Source: Chloroflexota bacterium (GTDB taxonomy: Bacteria > Chloroflexota > Anaerolineae > Promineifilales > Promineifilaceae). Taken from it: a DNA stretch of 64,000 nt. This document shows, piece by piece, positions 18,101-24,185 of this stretch. Made by a program: the position numbers and the translations under genes. The stretch covers positions 1-64,000 of the forward strand of contig JAKEFB010000022.1 of assembly GCA_022616275.1 (NCBI GenBank). The letters are read 5' to 3'. The notes under the pieces are model-generated. The model was given only the letters and a program-made list of their open reading frames with translations, ran no database searches and had not been told where the DNA came from. Positions within the stretch are counted from its first letter, which is position 1. The number at the start of each line of letters is the position of its first letter.

Positions 18101-18184
18101 CGTTGGCGTTGGCTCTTCTCGCCGGCAGGCCACCAGGACAAATAATAAGATAAGTGTCAATTTGAAGAGACGTGCTCGGATCAT
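12188..18184 (-). CDS. Bacterial alpha-2-macroglobulin lipoprotein
   Basis: 1998 residues from the ATG at 18184, which has a GGGAAGG site upstream and places a proper lipobox (LFVLVAC) at residues 17-23; the longer frame would bury it. A Thr/Pro linker follows, then Ig-like big domains (SPTAGEELAVDGAIEIYFDQPM and repeats), the MG2/A2M core with PTVYVYTDRPLYRPGQPVSFKG, and a YECTEQ thioester site with Cys at about residue 1515. Those CxEQ residues form the internal thioester that covalently traps proteases. The C-terminal receptor-binding-like domain is present. Tethered outside the cell, it protects the envelope together with PBP1C encoded next. Length is in the upper range for the family because of extra Ig-like domains at the front. 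Confidence 0.93.
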   Translation of the reverse strand: MIRARLFKLTLILLFVLVACRREEPTPTPGVTVTPTATAQTVTTPPGQDLPLIGDPQALPRPKVIGRSPTAGEELAVDGAIEIYFDQPMDTERTTAAWQVFDEAGQVVAGDISFPQPRILRFKPDRPLQANAVYHAEIEASAASTAGESLLEGLNLTFNTISDLAVSQTSPADEASDVAIDSTITVIFNRPVVPLLIAEEQVDLPNPLAVTPAIEGQGEWVNTSVYVFRPAAVLQGKTTYTVRVLADVVNEASASGSSLAGDETWSFTTAAPTYRQFDLVGVTVNPPANSTDLRPDQAYRIYFDQPMDRASTEAAVTLRPVSDGGPVGLALAWDDPDQPMTLTFTPTQLLELDTHYELTLATSAQAASGGSLGRGFTWRARTIPFPAIRSARYQYGAFYIEFAGPMAFSSLKDRVQFEPAIEQENGSYYDEYGHSLSFYGFTPSTDYTVRILPGMRDPYGNEISGVYTTTFNTPAASPYAQFGFPYRLVLLRQGGATDLYVTHRNVDRLDVALYQLAPSAMTDLLFGPLNYCSYTPSEQLWQASRAVTLPENEVGYARFGLAEEGAPPAPGLYFITLDSPQLPNGGDCTRDQGSILALVNANVTLKTTTTEAMVWVTDLETGLPLAGVPVTLYTESLAEVVSGVTDEDGLVYWDDLSLAPDYEGQYLALTGEGDVFGLAVSTWSGAVFPYNFGIMYDPYIVPGQPTVYVYTDRPLYRPGQPVSFKGIVRLNDDLVFSLPEYSSVQVTISSFDEIIFAEELPLSPYGSFEGQLLLDAEATLGDYTIEVRRGEEGIGYGAFDVAEYRKPTFQVAVSADEENVLAGETIEATVEATYFAGGAVANADVSWYVQASPFIFRPGGNLNRFSFSNLDQDTGYYFYDDFRYQPIEIIAEGVGVTDGQGRFSVEIPTDLLAENQGQELTIEASITDGAGNLVSSRTTVVVHPAELYAGIRPSARVSTVDDPVILEVALVDWAAEPVAGGSVTVELFERRWSSVQEEDARGQLVWRSEVEEIPVGTVEAVPLDSRGRGSVEFTVPDGGVYKALVSVQDEAGNMNLAATYFWVSGRDFIPWRRSSDNNFELIADSDNYRPGDTAELLIASPFQGEATALVTVERGHIKQRDVVRLTTNSTIYRLPITGDMAPNVVVSVLIVKGSDEFNPIPDFKVGMVQFGVDREEQELTVTITPDKTSVGPGDTVEYTVQVTDYSGAPVEAELSLALADLAALSLSARKEQPILDHFYSERFLSVSTALLLNRLIDFFNQEIPPVDNAGGGGGKGGFIEVGVERIRQNFPDTAYWEGQLQTGASGRATVSITLPDNLTTWRMDVRAVTLDTKVGQATVDIVSTKPLRVQPQTPRFFIVGDQVQLGTLLVNTTGEPIEATATLSAEGATLLDSAVQEVTIPANGEAFVTWDATITDLERVDLIFQVEGGGYADASTPPLATLPDGGLPVYRYEVSEVVGTSGQLAEAGAVVESIGLPVFPEWEISQAEVTVSVAPSLAAAMTDGLNYLEHFPYECTEQTISRFLPNVLTTRALREAGVSDPALEVNLQQQVEIALQRLYSRQRSDGGWPWWDQGRSDPIVSAYVLLGLVEARDAGYAVSAGVISAGRGYLQGNWRGAGLEAGRARYNRQAFLLYVLARSGATRAAGLEELYDVRNSLDIYGRAFLAQAIYLMDEGDPRLETLAADFTSQAIVSATGTHWEEESPDYWNWNTDTRTTAIVLAAMARIQPDNPLVANATRWLMAHRTDGRWQGTQETAWVLMGLTEFMVASGELEADYAYEIALNGDLIGSGEANAETLRETLTLQVDVADLFTDELNRLAIGRSEGGGNLYYTAHLEAAIPVAEVQALNRGIIISRRYFRADDPDTSITQVAQGETFLARLTIVAPNTLHYVMVEDYLPAGLEAVDTSLRTSEQVGAPGSYDWNRYLYEGWGWWVFDHVELRDEKVALSASLIPAGTYEYVYLVRAAIPGQYQVIPPTAWELYFPEVYGRGEGALFIVE

Positions 18185-18304
18185 TCTGACCTTCCCTCTG
18201 ACGATGTTTGCGCTTCTTCCTGGTGAGTATGAAAACTGCAACGTTACTGCTCTCATCATAATAGAAATTGGGAGCCGCGTATAGTCAGTCAGCAGGCGAT
18301 TCAA

Positions 18305-18441
18305 AGACGATTACTCAACGACTTTCATCTGATACCCTGGAATAGTGGACTTCTGCCCAGGAAAGGTTAGCCGGGTCTCTTCGTCTTTTATAAAGATGGA
18401 ACAGTTATCCTCATCGATTGTTAGACGAAAGGAGCAAAACC
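18305..18441. other. Divergent intergenic region
   Basis: 137 bases separate the macroglobulin gene from the propeller gene. TTATAAAG near 18400 could serve as a -10 for the plus-strand gene. An AAAGGAG ribosome site sits 7 bases before the ATG at 18442. No operator-like palindrome seen. Confidence 0.3.
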
Positions 18442-19986
18442 ATGTCTATCTTTTCCCTTTCCCGCTTCCGGCCGGCCATCGTCCTCCTGCTTTGCCTGCT
18501 GGTCGTGTTCGCCGCCCTGCCCGTCGCCGCTGGCGAGGGCGACGGCCTGATTAAAGTTGGCGACCCGCAAAAGGACGGCGTCGTCAAGCTTGAAATTCAT
18601 TGCAAACGGGCCAACGGCTCCGTCGAAAAAGTGCAGGTCTCGGTGGCCATTCTGGCCGCCGACGACGCTGCGGAAAAGGCCGACAAAATCGAACAGGCCA
18701 TTGACGACGCCGACCCCGATTGCTTCTCGGCCGGCAGCTTCTCCAACGAGGTGAACCTCGAGCCGGAAGACGGCAACAAGATTACCGACGTAGACCTGCA
18801 ACAGGATACGACGGTCGAGACCATCAGCGTCAAGGTGGACAGCGCCGAGTCGGTAAGCGGCCGCTTCTCCCTGGAGGGGTTGCCCGAAGGTGGCTCCATT
18901 AGCCTGGTCCTGCCCACGGCTGTGGCCATGGTGCCCACTTCCCCCAGTATGCCGGTCCCCCTGATTATGCAGCAGTTGTTTGCCCAATTGCTCAGCCAGA
19001 ACGTGGCCGCCACCTACGACGGGCAGCAAATTGTCATCCTGGAACCGGACCTGAGCGGCCAGCTCTTGACGGCCGACAACACCGATTTCGGCCTGGACGT
19101 TCATCTGGCCGTTTCCACCAGCGACTACGCCTACCCGGTCATTGAGCTGGATTTGTTGGGCGAGAAACGGGTGGTCGTCCTGGACGCTGGCCGGGCCCGT
19201 CTCTTCGACGCCTTCGGGCAGCAACAGGGGAGCGACATCGCCACAACCGGCCCGGCGACAGTGTTGGGCAGCGGCGATACCATCATTATCGTGGACAACA
19301 ATTGCGTGCGCCTCTACGGGCCGGACGGCGTCCAGCGCGGTCCAACCATCCTCACCGACGGCCGGGCCACTGTCATCGTAGACGGCGACCGGATTATCAT
19401 TATTGACGACGACTCGGTGGAGATTTACGACCGCAACGGCAACCTGGTCCGCCACGTTCCCACCGACGGCCGGGCGACGGTGTTGGTAGATGGCGACCGG
19501 ATCATCATCATTGACGATGACTCGGTGGAGATTTATGACCGGGACGGCAACCTGGTCCGCCACGTTCCTACCGACGGCCGGGCGACGGTCATCGTAGACG
19601 GCGACCGCATTATCGTCATTGACGACGACTCAGTGGAAATCTACGACCGGGACGGCAACCTGATCCGCCACGTTCCTACCGACGGCCGGGCCGGCGTGCT
19701 GTACAGCGCCAGCCGGTTGGCGGTCATTGACGGCAACTCTGTCCGCATTTACGACTGGGACGGCAACCAACAAGGCCCCGTCATTCCCACCGATGGCATG
19801 GCCGGGGCCGTCGCCCTGGAAGATTGCCTGGTTGTCCTGGACGATAATTCGGTCGAACTCTTTGACCTGTCCGGCGAATCCCTGAGCGGGCCGATACCAA
19901 CCAACGGCCGGGCCAATATGACCCTCTTACTCCCGCCGGCTCAACCGGCCGGGTACACCCTTTACCTGCCCATCGTCTTGCGGTAG
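18442..19986 (+). CDS. Secreted repeat protein, probable beta-propeller, C-terminal YLPIVLR
   Basis: 514 residues from the ATG at 18442 (AAAGGAG ribosome site). A signal peptide (RPAIVLLLCLLVVFAALPVAA) is followed by an acidic region of about 230 residues. Then come near-identical repeats of about 36 residues from about 300 to 430: GRATVIVDGDRIIIIDDDSV then EIYDRNGNLVRHVPTD, with more diverged copies on both sides. Each repeat is predicted to be two or more strands, as in a propeller or beta-solenoid. The repeats are also nearly identical in DNA (108-base unit), so they expanded recently. The acidic DDD clusters could bind calcium. The chain ends ...GYTLYLPIVLR, a terminal motif I recall from many secreted Chloroflexi proteins. 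No enzymatic motif seen. Confidence 0.75.
   Translation: MSIFSLSRFRPAIVLLLCLLVVFAALPVAAGEGDGLIKVGDPQKDGVVKLEIHCKRANGSVEKVQVSVAILAADDAAEKADKIEQAIDDADPDCFSAGSFSNEVNLEPEDGNKITDVDLQQDTTVETISVKVDSAESVSGRFSLEGLPEGGSISLVLPTAVAMVPTSPSMPVPLIMQQLFAQLLSQNVAATYDGQQIVILEPDLSGQLLTADNTDFGLDVHLAVSTSDYAYPVIELDLLGEKRVVVLDAGRARLFDAFGQQQGSDIATTGPATVLGSGDTIIIVDNNCVRLYGPDGVQRGPTILTDGRATVIVDGDRIIIIDDDSVEIYDRNGNLVRHVPTDGRATVLVDGDRIIIIDDDSVEIYDRDGNLVRHVPTDGRATVIVDGDRIIVIDDDSVEIYDRDGNLIRHVPTDGRAGVLYSASRLAVIDGNSVRIYDWDGNQQGPVIPTDGMAGAVALEDCLVVLDDNSVELFDLSGESLSGPIPTNGRANMTLLLPPAQPAGYTLYLPIVLR
19323..19690 (+). repeat. 108-bp tandem coding repeats
   Basis: Three nearly identical units of about 108 bases start near 19360, 19468 and 19576, each containing GACGGCCGGGC and GATTTACGACCG-like words, flanked by more diverged units. 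They encode the propeller repeats. The near identity in silent positions suggests recent duplication or gene conversion. Confidence 0.7.
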
Positions 19987-20084
19987 GTGAAGCGCCATAT
20001 TTTTATTTAGCGTTTTTTTAGCGGTCGCTCCGTACAATGGGGATTAGATAGTTGGTATCACCCATTAACAAGGAGAAAGAAACA

Positions 20085-20135
20085 ATGAAGGTCAAGACTA
20101 ACCTGAAGGCCGGGCCCGGTTTCTGGGGCGGCTAA
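20085..20135 (+). CDS. 16-residue peptide MKVKTNLKAGPGFWGG
   Basis: A tiny frame with every part of a gene: TACAAT at 20033-20038 as a possible -10, AAGGAG ribosome site at 20070-20075 with good spacing, an ATG, 15 further codons, TAA, and a perfect 22-bp-arm hairpin starting 8 bases later. The product is basic at the start and ends in a Gly/aromatic tail (AGPGFWGG), plausible as a modified peptide core. I recall short bacterial peptides beginning KVKTN(V/I)KAG, but cannot verify the match. A cobalamin-type radical SAM gene converges on it from the other strand. It may be a RiPP precursor, a signalling peptide or a leader peptide; no larger downstream frame exists for it to control. Confidence 0.5.
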   Translation: MKVKTNLKAGPGFWGG

Positions 20136-20142
20136 GTTTAAA

Positions 20143-20187
20143 AGAGAGTGGAGATTGGCAACGGTCCGTTGCCAATCTCCACTCTCT
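20143..20187. terminator. Perfect palindrome, shared terminator
   Basis: Arms of 22 bases (20143-20164 and 20166-20187) around a single T, containing GGAGATTGGCAACGG. It separates the microgene from the convergent radical SAM gene and is followed by more TCTCTAATC words. Either strand lacks a long T-run, so termination is likely but not certain. Confidence 0.65.
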
Positions 20188-20202
20188 AATCTCTAATCTC
20201 TC

Positions 20203-21783
20203 CTAAGCCTCCAACCCCAGCAATTCGGCCCCTTCGGAAATGGTGCCCTTATGGGTGATAGGGTTGAATTTGACCAGCCGGCGGGTGAGCCAGGCCAGGA
20301 GCGGCCGCAGCGGCGAGTTGATGGCGGCCCGTTTGAGGGCGCCTTCCCAATAATGCTTGAAGTAGCGGTGGCGCCAGCGCCAGCGCAGCAGCCTGTAATA
20401 AGGCGCCAGCAACCAGTGGCCCTGGGACCGGCCGACGAAGAGGATGTCGTTGACCTCGCTCATGACCTGGGCTTCGGCGTCGTCCATCCACGGCGTGTTG
20501 CCCCGGTTCAGGTCAAATCCACACCACCCTTCCTGGTTGGGCGGCGGCACGTAGCCCTGTTCCAGGGCCTTGGGCCACAGCGGCGTGCCGGGATAGGGCA
20601 TGTAGACGCACACGGAGCAGCGGATCTTATCGCTCAGGTCGCACAGGCGCTCAATCAGGTCAAAGGTAATCTTCGTGTCGGCGTCTGTCTCACCCGGCAG
20701 GCCGATGATAAAGGACAGGTTGGCTTCGACGTTGGGAGCAAACTCGACCAGGTGGCGAATGCCCCATTCAATTTGCCAATCTTTCTGGTCTTTCCACATG
20801 CTATCCAGGACGGCCTGCGACCCCGACTCGGCGCCAATGTTGACCCACTGGCAGCCGGTATCGTACATCCACTGAACAAACTCCGGCTTGAGCAGTTGCA
20901 CCCGGACCTGGCCACTCCAGGGCATACCCACCTTTTCGACCAGCCGCTGCATCGGCTTGATCCGGCCGAAAAGGTAATCGTCGGCGTAGTCCACGGCGTC
21001 TATCTGGTAATTTTCTTTGAGCCAGTTGATCTGGTTGAGAATGAATTCGTCCGAGTGCTGCCGCCAGGTGCGCTTCATGACCACTTCGTTGTAGCAGAAG
21101 CCGCAGCGGAAGGGGCAGCCACGGGAGATGTAAACCGGCATGGCTCGTTGATAGGGGCCGCTGGGAATGAGGTAAGCTTCAACGTCCGTCAACAGGTCCC
21201 AGCGCGGCCGGTACTGGTCCAGTTCCTGGATGAACGGCCGCTCCATGTGGAACATCGGCGTGCCGTCGGGCAGCTTGTAGGCCAGTCCGGCCACCGTAGA
21301 CCACTCCGGCTTTTCTTCGGTGGCCAGCTTCAGGGCAAAGTCCTGGGCTGTTTCTTCGCCTTCGTTGACGACGACGAAGTCCACGTACTCTTCCTTGAGC
21401 ACCTCCAGGGGCATGATGGTGGCGTGGACGCCGCCCCAGACGACCGGAATGCCCAAGGCACGGACGTGACGAGAAGCGTCAATGACCGGCTGGAGCTGCG
21501 GGCCGGTGATGGTGCTGAAGCCGACGAACAACGGCCGTTCCTCGGCCACCAGACGGATAAAGTCATCTACTTTATCGGCTGTATCGTGGAACAACCGGAC
21601 CTCAAAGCCGACCTGTTCCAGGGCGTCGGCCACGTACATGATGCCGAAGGGGGGGTACATGTCGCGGTGGTTGCGGTAATTGATGAGGAAGATTTTGCGG
21701 TTTACGTCCGTACGCTCGGGGGAAAGGGGCGCAGATCGAACGCTCAGGTCACTCATGGCAATGGTTGGGCCGTTAACAGACAT
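20203..21783 (-). CDS. Cobalamin-binding-type radical SAM protein
   Basis: 526 residues. Residues 30-150 look like the Rossmann-like B12-binding domain common in BchE-type enzymes (IFLINYRNHRDMYPPFGIMYVADALE, then VVWGGVHATIMP). The radical SAM core begins at 216 with ISRGCPFRCGFCYNEV, whose C223, C227 and C230 bind the 4Fe-4S cluster, and continues with GAESGSQAVLDSM and FIIGLPGETDADT. A C-terminal region of about 120 residues is rich in Trp and Arg. Such enzymes methylate or rearrange unactivated carbons; the substrate is unknown. It is the last gene of the minus-strand series starting near 26.2 kb, 31 bases after the Uma2 gene. No DxHxxG base-off motif is seen, as is usual for this class. 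Confidence 0.85.
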   Translation of the reverse strand: MSVNGPTIAMSDLSVRSAPLSPERTDVNRKIFLINYRNHRDMYPPFGIMYVADALEQVGFEVRLFHDTADKVDDFIRLVAEERPLFVGFSTITGPQLQPVIDASRHVRALGIPVVWGGVHATIMPLEVLKEEYVDFVVVNEGEETAQDFALKLATEEKPEWSTVAGLAYKLPDGTPMFHMERPFIQELDQYRPRWDLLTDVEAYLIPSGPYQRAMPVYISRGCPFRCGFCYNEVVMKRTWRQHSDEFILNQINWLKENYQIDAVDYADDYLFGRIKPMQRLVEKVGMPWSGQVRVQLLKPEFVQWMYDTGCQWVNIGAESGSQAVLDSMWKDQKDWQIEWGIRHLVEFAPNVEANLSFIIGLPGETDADTKITFDLIERLCDLSDKIRCSVCVYMPYPGTPLWPKALEQGYVPPPNQEGWCGFDLNRGNTPWMDDAEAQVMSEVNDILFVGRSQGHWLLAPYYRLLRWRWRHRYFKHYWEGALKRAAINSPLRPLLAWLTRRLVKFNPITHKGTISEGAELLGLEA

Positions 21784-21814
21784 TGGTTATCCTCTCCTCA
21801 GGCGTTGCTGATGC

Positions 21815-22444
21815 TTACTCTTCGGTGACAGGGCCAACATTTTCGCCCATCAGGGCGGCCAGCTCCAGCGTCAGATTGGGAAACAGGCCAGGCGTAAACG
21901 GCTGGCCGGCGGTAATTGTCTGAGCCAATAAGTATCCTTCAGGCGTCAACCGGTACTCTTCAACTCCCAGGTCGTCCGGGCGCACAAGCCAATACCAGGA
22001 GACGCCGGCCCGCTGATAGCTCGTCAACTTCCTGGTGCGGTCGCGGCTTTCGGTGGATGGAGAAAGAATTTCGACCACCAGGTCTGGCACGCCATGAATC
22101 CGGCCGTCTTCTTCATTGTGGTGATCCAGGTGCTCGACGGCCAGAAAGACTAAGTCGGGCGCATACACTCGCCTTTCCGCCGGTAGATGCACCTCAATTT
22201 CTGGCCACACTGCTCCCAAGCCCTGGCTGGTCACGTGGGCATCTAGCGCCGAGCCCAGGCGCAGGGCGACTTTTTGGTGACGGCTGTGGGTGCGCGACAT
22301 CAGGATCAGTTCTCCATCTTCAAATTCGTAGTAGGGGGGGCCTTCGGGTAGGGCAAAGAATTCGTCCAGGCTGATGGTCTGGCGAGGCTGAATCTTGGAT
22401 TGCAGCGGAACGACGGTTGCCACAGTTATTTCCCTTGCCTTCAT
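21815..22444 (-). CDS. Uma2-family endonuclease-like protein
   Basis: 209 residues. Typical Uma2 (DUF820) order: TISLDEFFALPEGPPYYEFEDGELILMS at 24-51, then the PD-(D/E)XK core with YAPDLVFLAVE (Asp) and GVPDLVVEILSPSTESRDRTRKL (Glu...Lys), and AGVSWYWLVRPD. The family is widespread in Cyanobacteria and Chloroflexota and is assumed to be a restriction-type nuclease, but its role is not established. The start overlaps the methyltransferase stop by ATGA, so it is translated from the same message. Its presence in a biosynthetic-looking operon is unexplained. Confidence 0.9.
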   Translation of the reverse strand: MKAREITVATVVPLQSKIQPRQTISLDEFFALPEGPPYYEFEDGELILMSRTHSRHQKVALRLGSALDAHVTSQGLGAVWPEIEVHLPAERRVYAPDLVFLAVEHLDHHNEEDGRIHGVPDLVVEILSPSTESRDRTRKLTSYQRAGVSWYWLVRPDDLGVEEYRLTPEGYLLAQTITAGQPFTPGLFPNLTLELAALMGENVGPVTEE

Positions 22445-23340
22445 TTGCGGTGAAAAGCGTATAAGACCTGTTTATCCAGTTGCCGCACGCGCGGGGCAAA
22501 TTCCTTGCCCTCGGTCAGTTCGCGCCCGGAATGATAGCCGATTAAGCGCAATCCTCCTACGGCCGCGTCGGCGACAAGCTCATTATACTGGTAGAAATGA
22601 TAAAAAACACGACCCTGGGTGGCCTGCAGGCTGACCTGGTTAATAGCCGTGTCGCCAACCTCTCCTGGCCACACTCCGGCCCGGCGGCCCAGGTCCAGCA
22701 GGCTGGTCCAGGTGCGCCAGCGCAGGGTGCGGGCCAGGCCGCGGGCATGCCAGCCTAAACTACTCAACCCCTGGCGGTGCGAGCCCAGCAGCGCGTCGGC
22801 CGGCGTCGCGCCATTGGTCGCCTGGCTGGCCGCCGGCTGAGGGCTTGGGGAACGCAGCCGCTGCCAGCCCCACCAGGCGTAACAGGTCAGCGCCGGAGCC
22901 ACGTTGTCCAGGGCCAGGATGAGCGCCCCGCCCGGCCGCAGCACCCGGCCGATGTTGGCGAAGACGCGCTGGCGGGCCTTGCGGCCGGGGATGTGTTGCA
23001 AGGCGGCAATCAAAATGAGGGCCACGTCGAAGCTGGCCGGGGCGCAGGGGATAGCTTGAATGTCGCCTTGCACCAGCGGCAGTTTCAGACCAGCGGTGGT
23101 ATATGTTTCTCGCGCTGCCCAGACCATTTCCCAGGTAATGTCCAGGCCGTGAACGTCGTACCCCTGGGAGGCCAGGGCCAGGCCGGCCCGGCCGCTGCCG
23201 CAGCCCAGGTCCAGCACCCGGGCCGGCGGCGGCGCGTAGCGGGCCAGCATCTCAGCCTCGCAGGCCTGTAAGCCCTGGTGGCTGAACTCCTTCCAGAAAG
23301 CGACCACTTCCGGCTGGGCGTACTTTTCGGTGATCTTCAT
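22441..23340 (-). CDS. SAM-dependent methyltransferase (class I)
   Basis: 299 residues. The SAM-binding motif I RVLDLGCGSGRAG is at about 40-52, followed by YDVHGLDITWEMVWAARE (motif II region), GDIQAIPC and FDVALILIAALQHIPG, with LRPGGALILAL as the post-III strand. It therefore resembles the Methyltransf_11/25 group that acts on small molecules or peptides. A middle insertion of about 60 residues (after WWGWQRLRSPSP) and the C-terminal beta region are less conserved. It overlaps both neighbours by four bases (ATGA), which ties it firmly to the SUMF1-like and Uma2 genes in one operon. The substrate is unknown. Confidence 0.85.
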   Translation of the reverse strand: MKITEKYAQPEVVAFWKEFSHQGLQACEAEMLARYAPPPARVLDLGCGSGRAGLALASQGYDVHGLDITWEMVWAARETYTTAGLKLPLVQGDIQAIPCAPASFDVALILIAALQHIPGRKARQRVFANIGRVLRPGGALILALDNVAPALTCYAWWGWQRLRSPSPQPAASQATNGATPADALLGSHRQGLSSLGWHARGLARTLRWRTWTSLLDLGRRAGVWPGEVGDTAINQVSLQATQGRVFYHFYQYNELVADAAVGGLRLIGYHSGRELTEGKEFAPRVRQLDKQVLYAFHRK

Positions 23341-24185
23341 AGACTTTCGTAAAGCACACGGAAACCGGTGCCTTGGGCGTGATAATCTACACTAGGGATC
23401 GTCACACTGCAGGCGCTACGCACGTTGCCCTTCGTATGGTGAATACTGTACCCCCAGGAGCCGCCTTTGACCACGTGAAAGCCGGGCAGGTCGGAATTGT
23501 AGAGGCTGGAAGTCCATTCCCAGATGTTGCCGCTCATGTCCAGGCAGCCATAGGGGGAGACGTTTTGGGAGACCGCGCCTACCGGCCAGGGGTAGCCATT
23601 GCGCCAGTACCAGCCGGCGCGGGCCCATTCGCGCCGCGGCCGGACCAGGAGGCTAAAGAGGTAGCTTTCCAGGCCAACAGGGAATTTTTTCTGCCACTGG
23701 ATCTCCGGCCGGGGCGGGGTATTGCCCCAGGGGTAAAGACGGCCGTCGCTCCCCCGGGCGGCTTTTTCCCACTGAAATTCGCTGGGCAGAGTACAGGGCC
23801 GGTCCAGCCGCTCCGACAACCAGGCGCAATAGGCGTAAGCGTCCTGCTGGGTAACGTCCACGACGGGCAGGTCGTCGTGGCCGTCGGGATAGGTAGAGGT
23901 GGGGGTGTAGGCCCTGAGAAAGGCCCCCCGCCAGCCGCCGACCACCCGGTACCACTGCCCCACCCAACAATGGCCGGTTGCTTCCAGGAACTCTCGCCAC
24001 TGGCGATAGGTAATGGGGGCCCGGCCGAGCCAGAACTCCGGCAGCTCCATTGTCTGGCGCGGCCGGAGCGGTGGGCACTTTTCCAACCGCTCGTAACATT
24101 CCTCCGGGCCATAAATGAAGGGGCCGGCCGGAACGTGAACAAAATCGTCCAGGCCTGGCCAGGCGGCCGGTTGCCCCTTACCCAT
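23337..24185 (-). CDS. SUMF1/formylglycine-generating-enzyme-like protein
   Basis: 282 residues with the family's C-type-lectin-like fold markers: FVHVPAGPFIYGP at the start, FWLGRAPITYRQWREFLEATGH, LPVVDVTQQDAYAYCAWLSERL, LPSEFQWEKAARGSDGRLYPWGN, VSPYGCLDMSGNIWEWTSSLY, VKGGSWGY and GTGFRVLYES at the end. True formylglycine-generating enzymes have a paired active-site cysteine motif before the GFR end; here only a single RSAC is found, so sulfatase activation is unlikely. SUMF1-like domains also serve in EgtB-type C-S bond forming enzymes and in binding proteins. It sits between the His-rich membrane protein and the methyltransferase, overlapping both. Confidence 0.88.
   Translation of the reverse strand: MGKGQPAAWPGLDDFVHVPAGPFIYGPEECYERLEKCPPLRPRQTMELPEFWLGRAPITYRQWREFLEATGHCWVGQWYRVVGGWRGAFLRAYTPTSTYPDGHDDLPVVDVTQQDAYAYCAWLSERLDRPCTLPSEFQWEKAARGSDGRLYPWGNTPPRPEIQWQKKFPVGLESYLFSLLVRPRREWARAGWYWRNGYPWPVGAVSQNVSPYGCLDMSGNIWEWTSSLYNSDLPGFHVVKGGSWGYSIHHTKGNVRSACSVTIPSVDYHAQGTGFRVLYESL

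Noticed and set aside
18185-18304. 40-residue extension of the macroglobulin
   Set aside because: It would place the signal peptide and lipobox inside the protein.
19323-19690. Array of 108-bp repeats as a noncoding array
   Set aside because: The units keep one frame and code for the propeller repeats.
23337-24185. Calling the SUMF1-like protein a sulfatase-activating enzyme
   Set aside because: The paired active-site cysteines are missing and no sulfatase gene is near.
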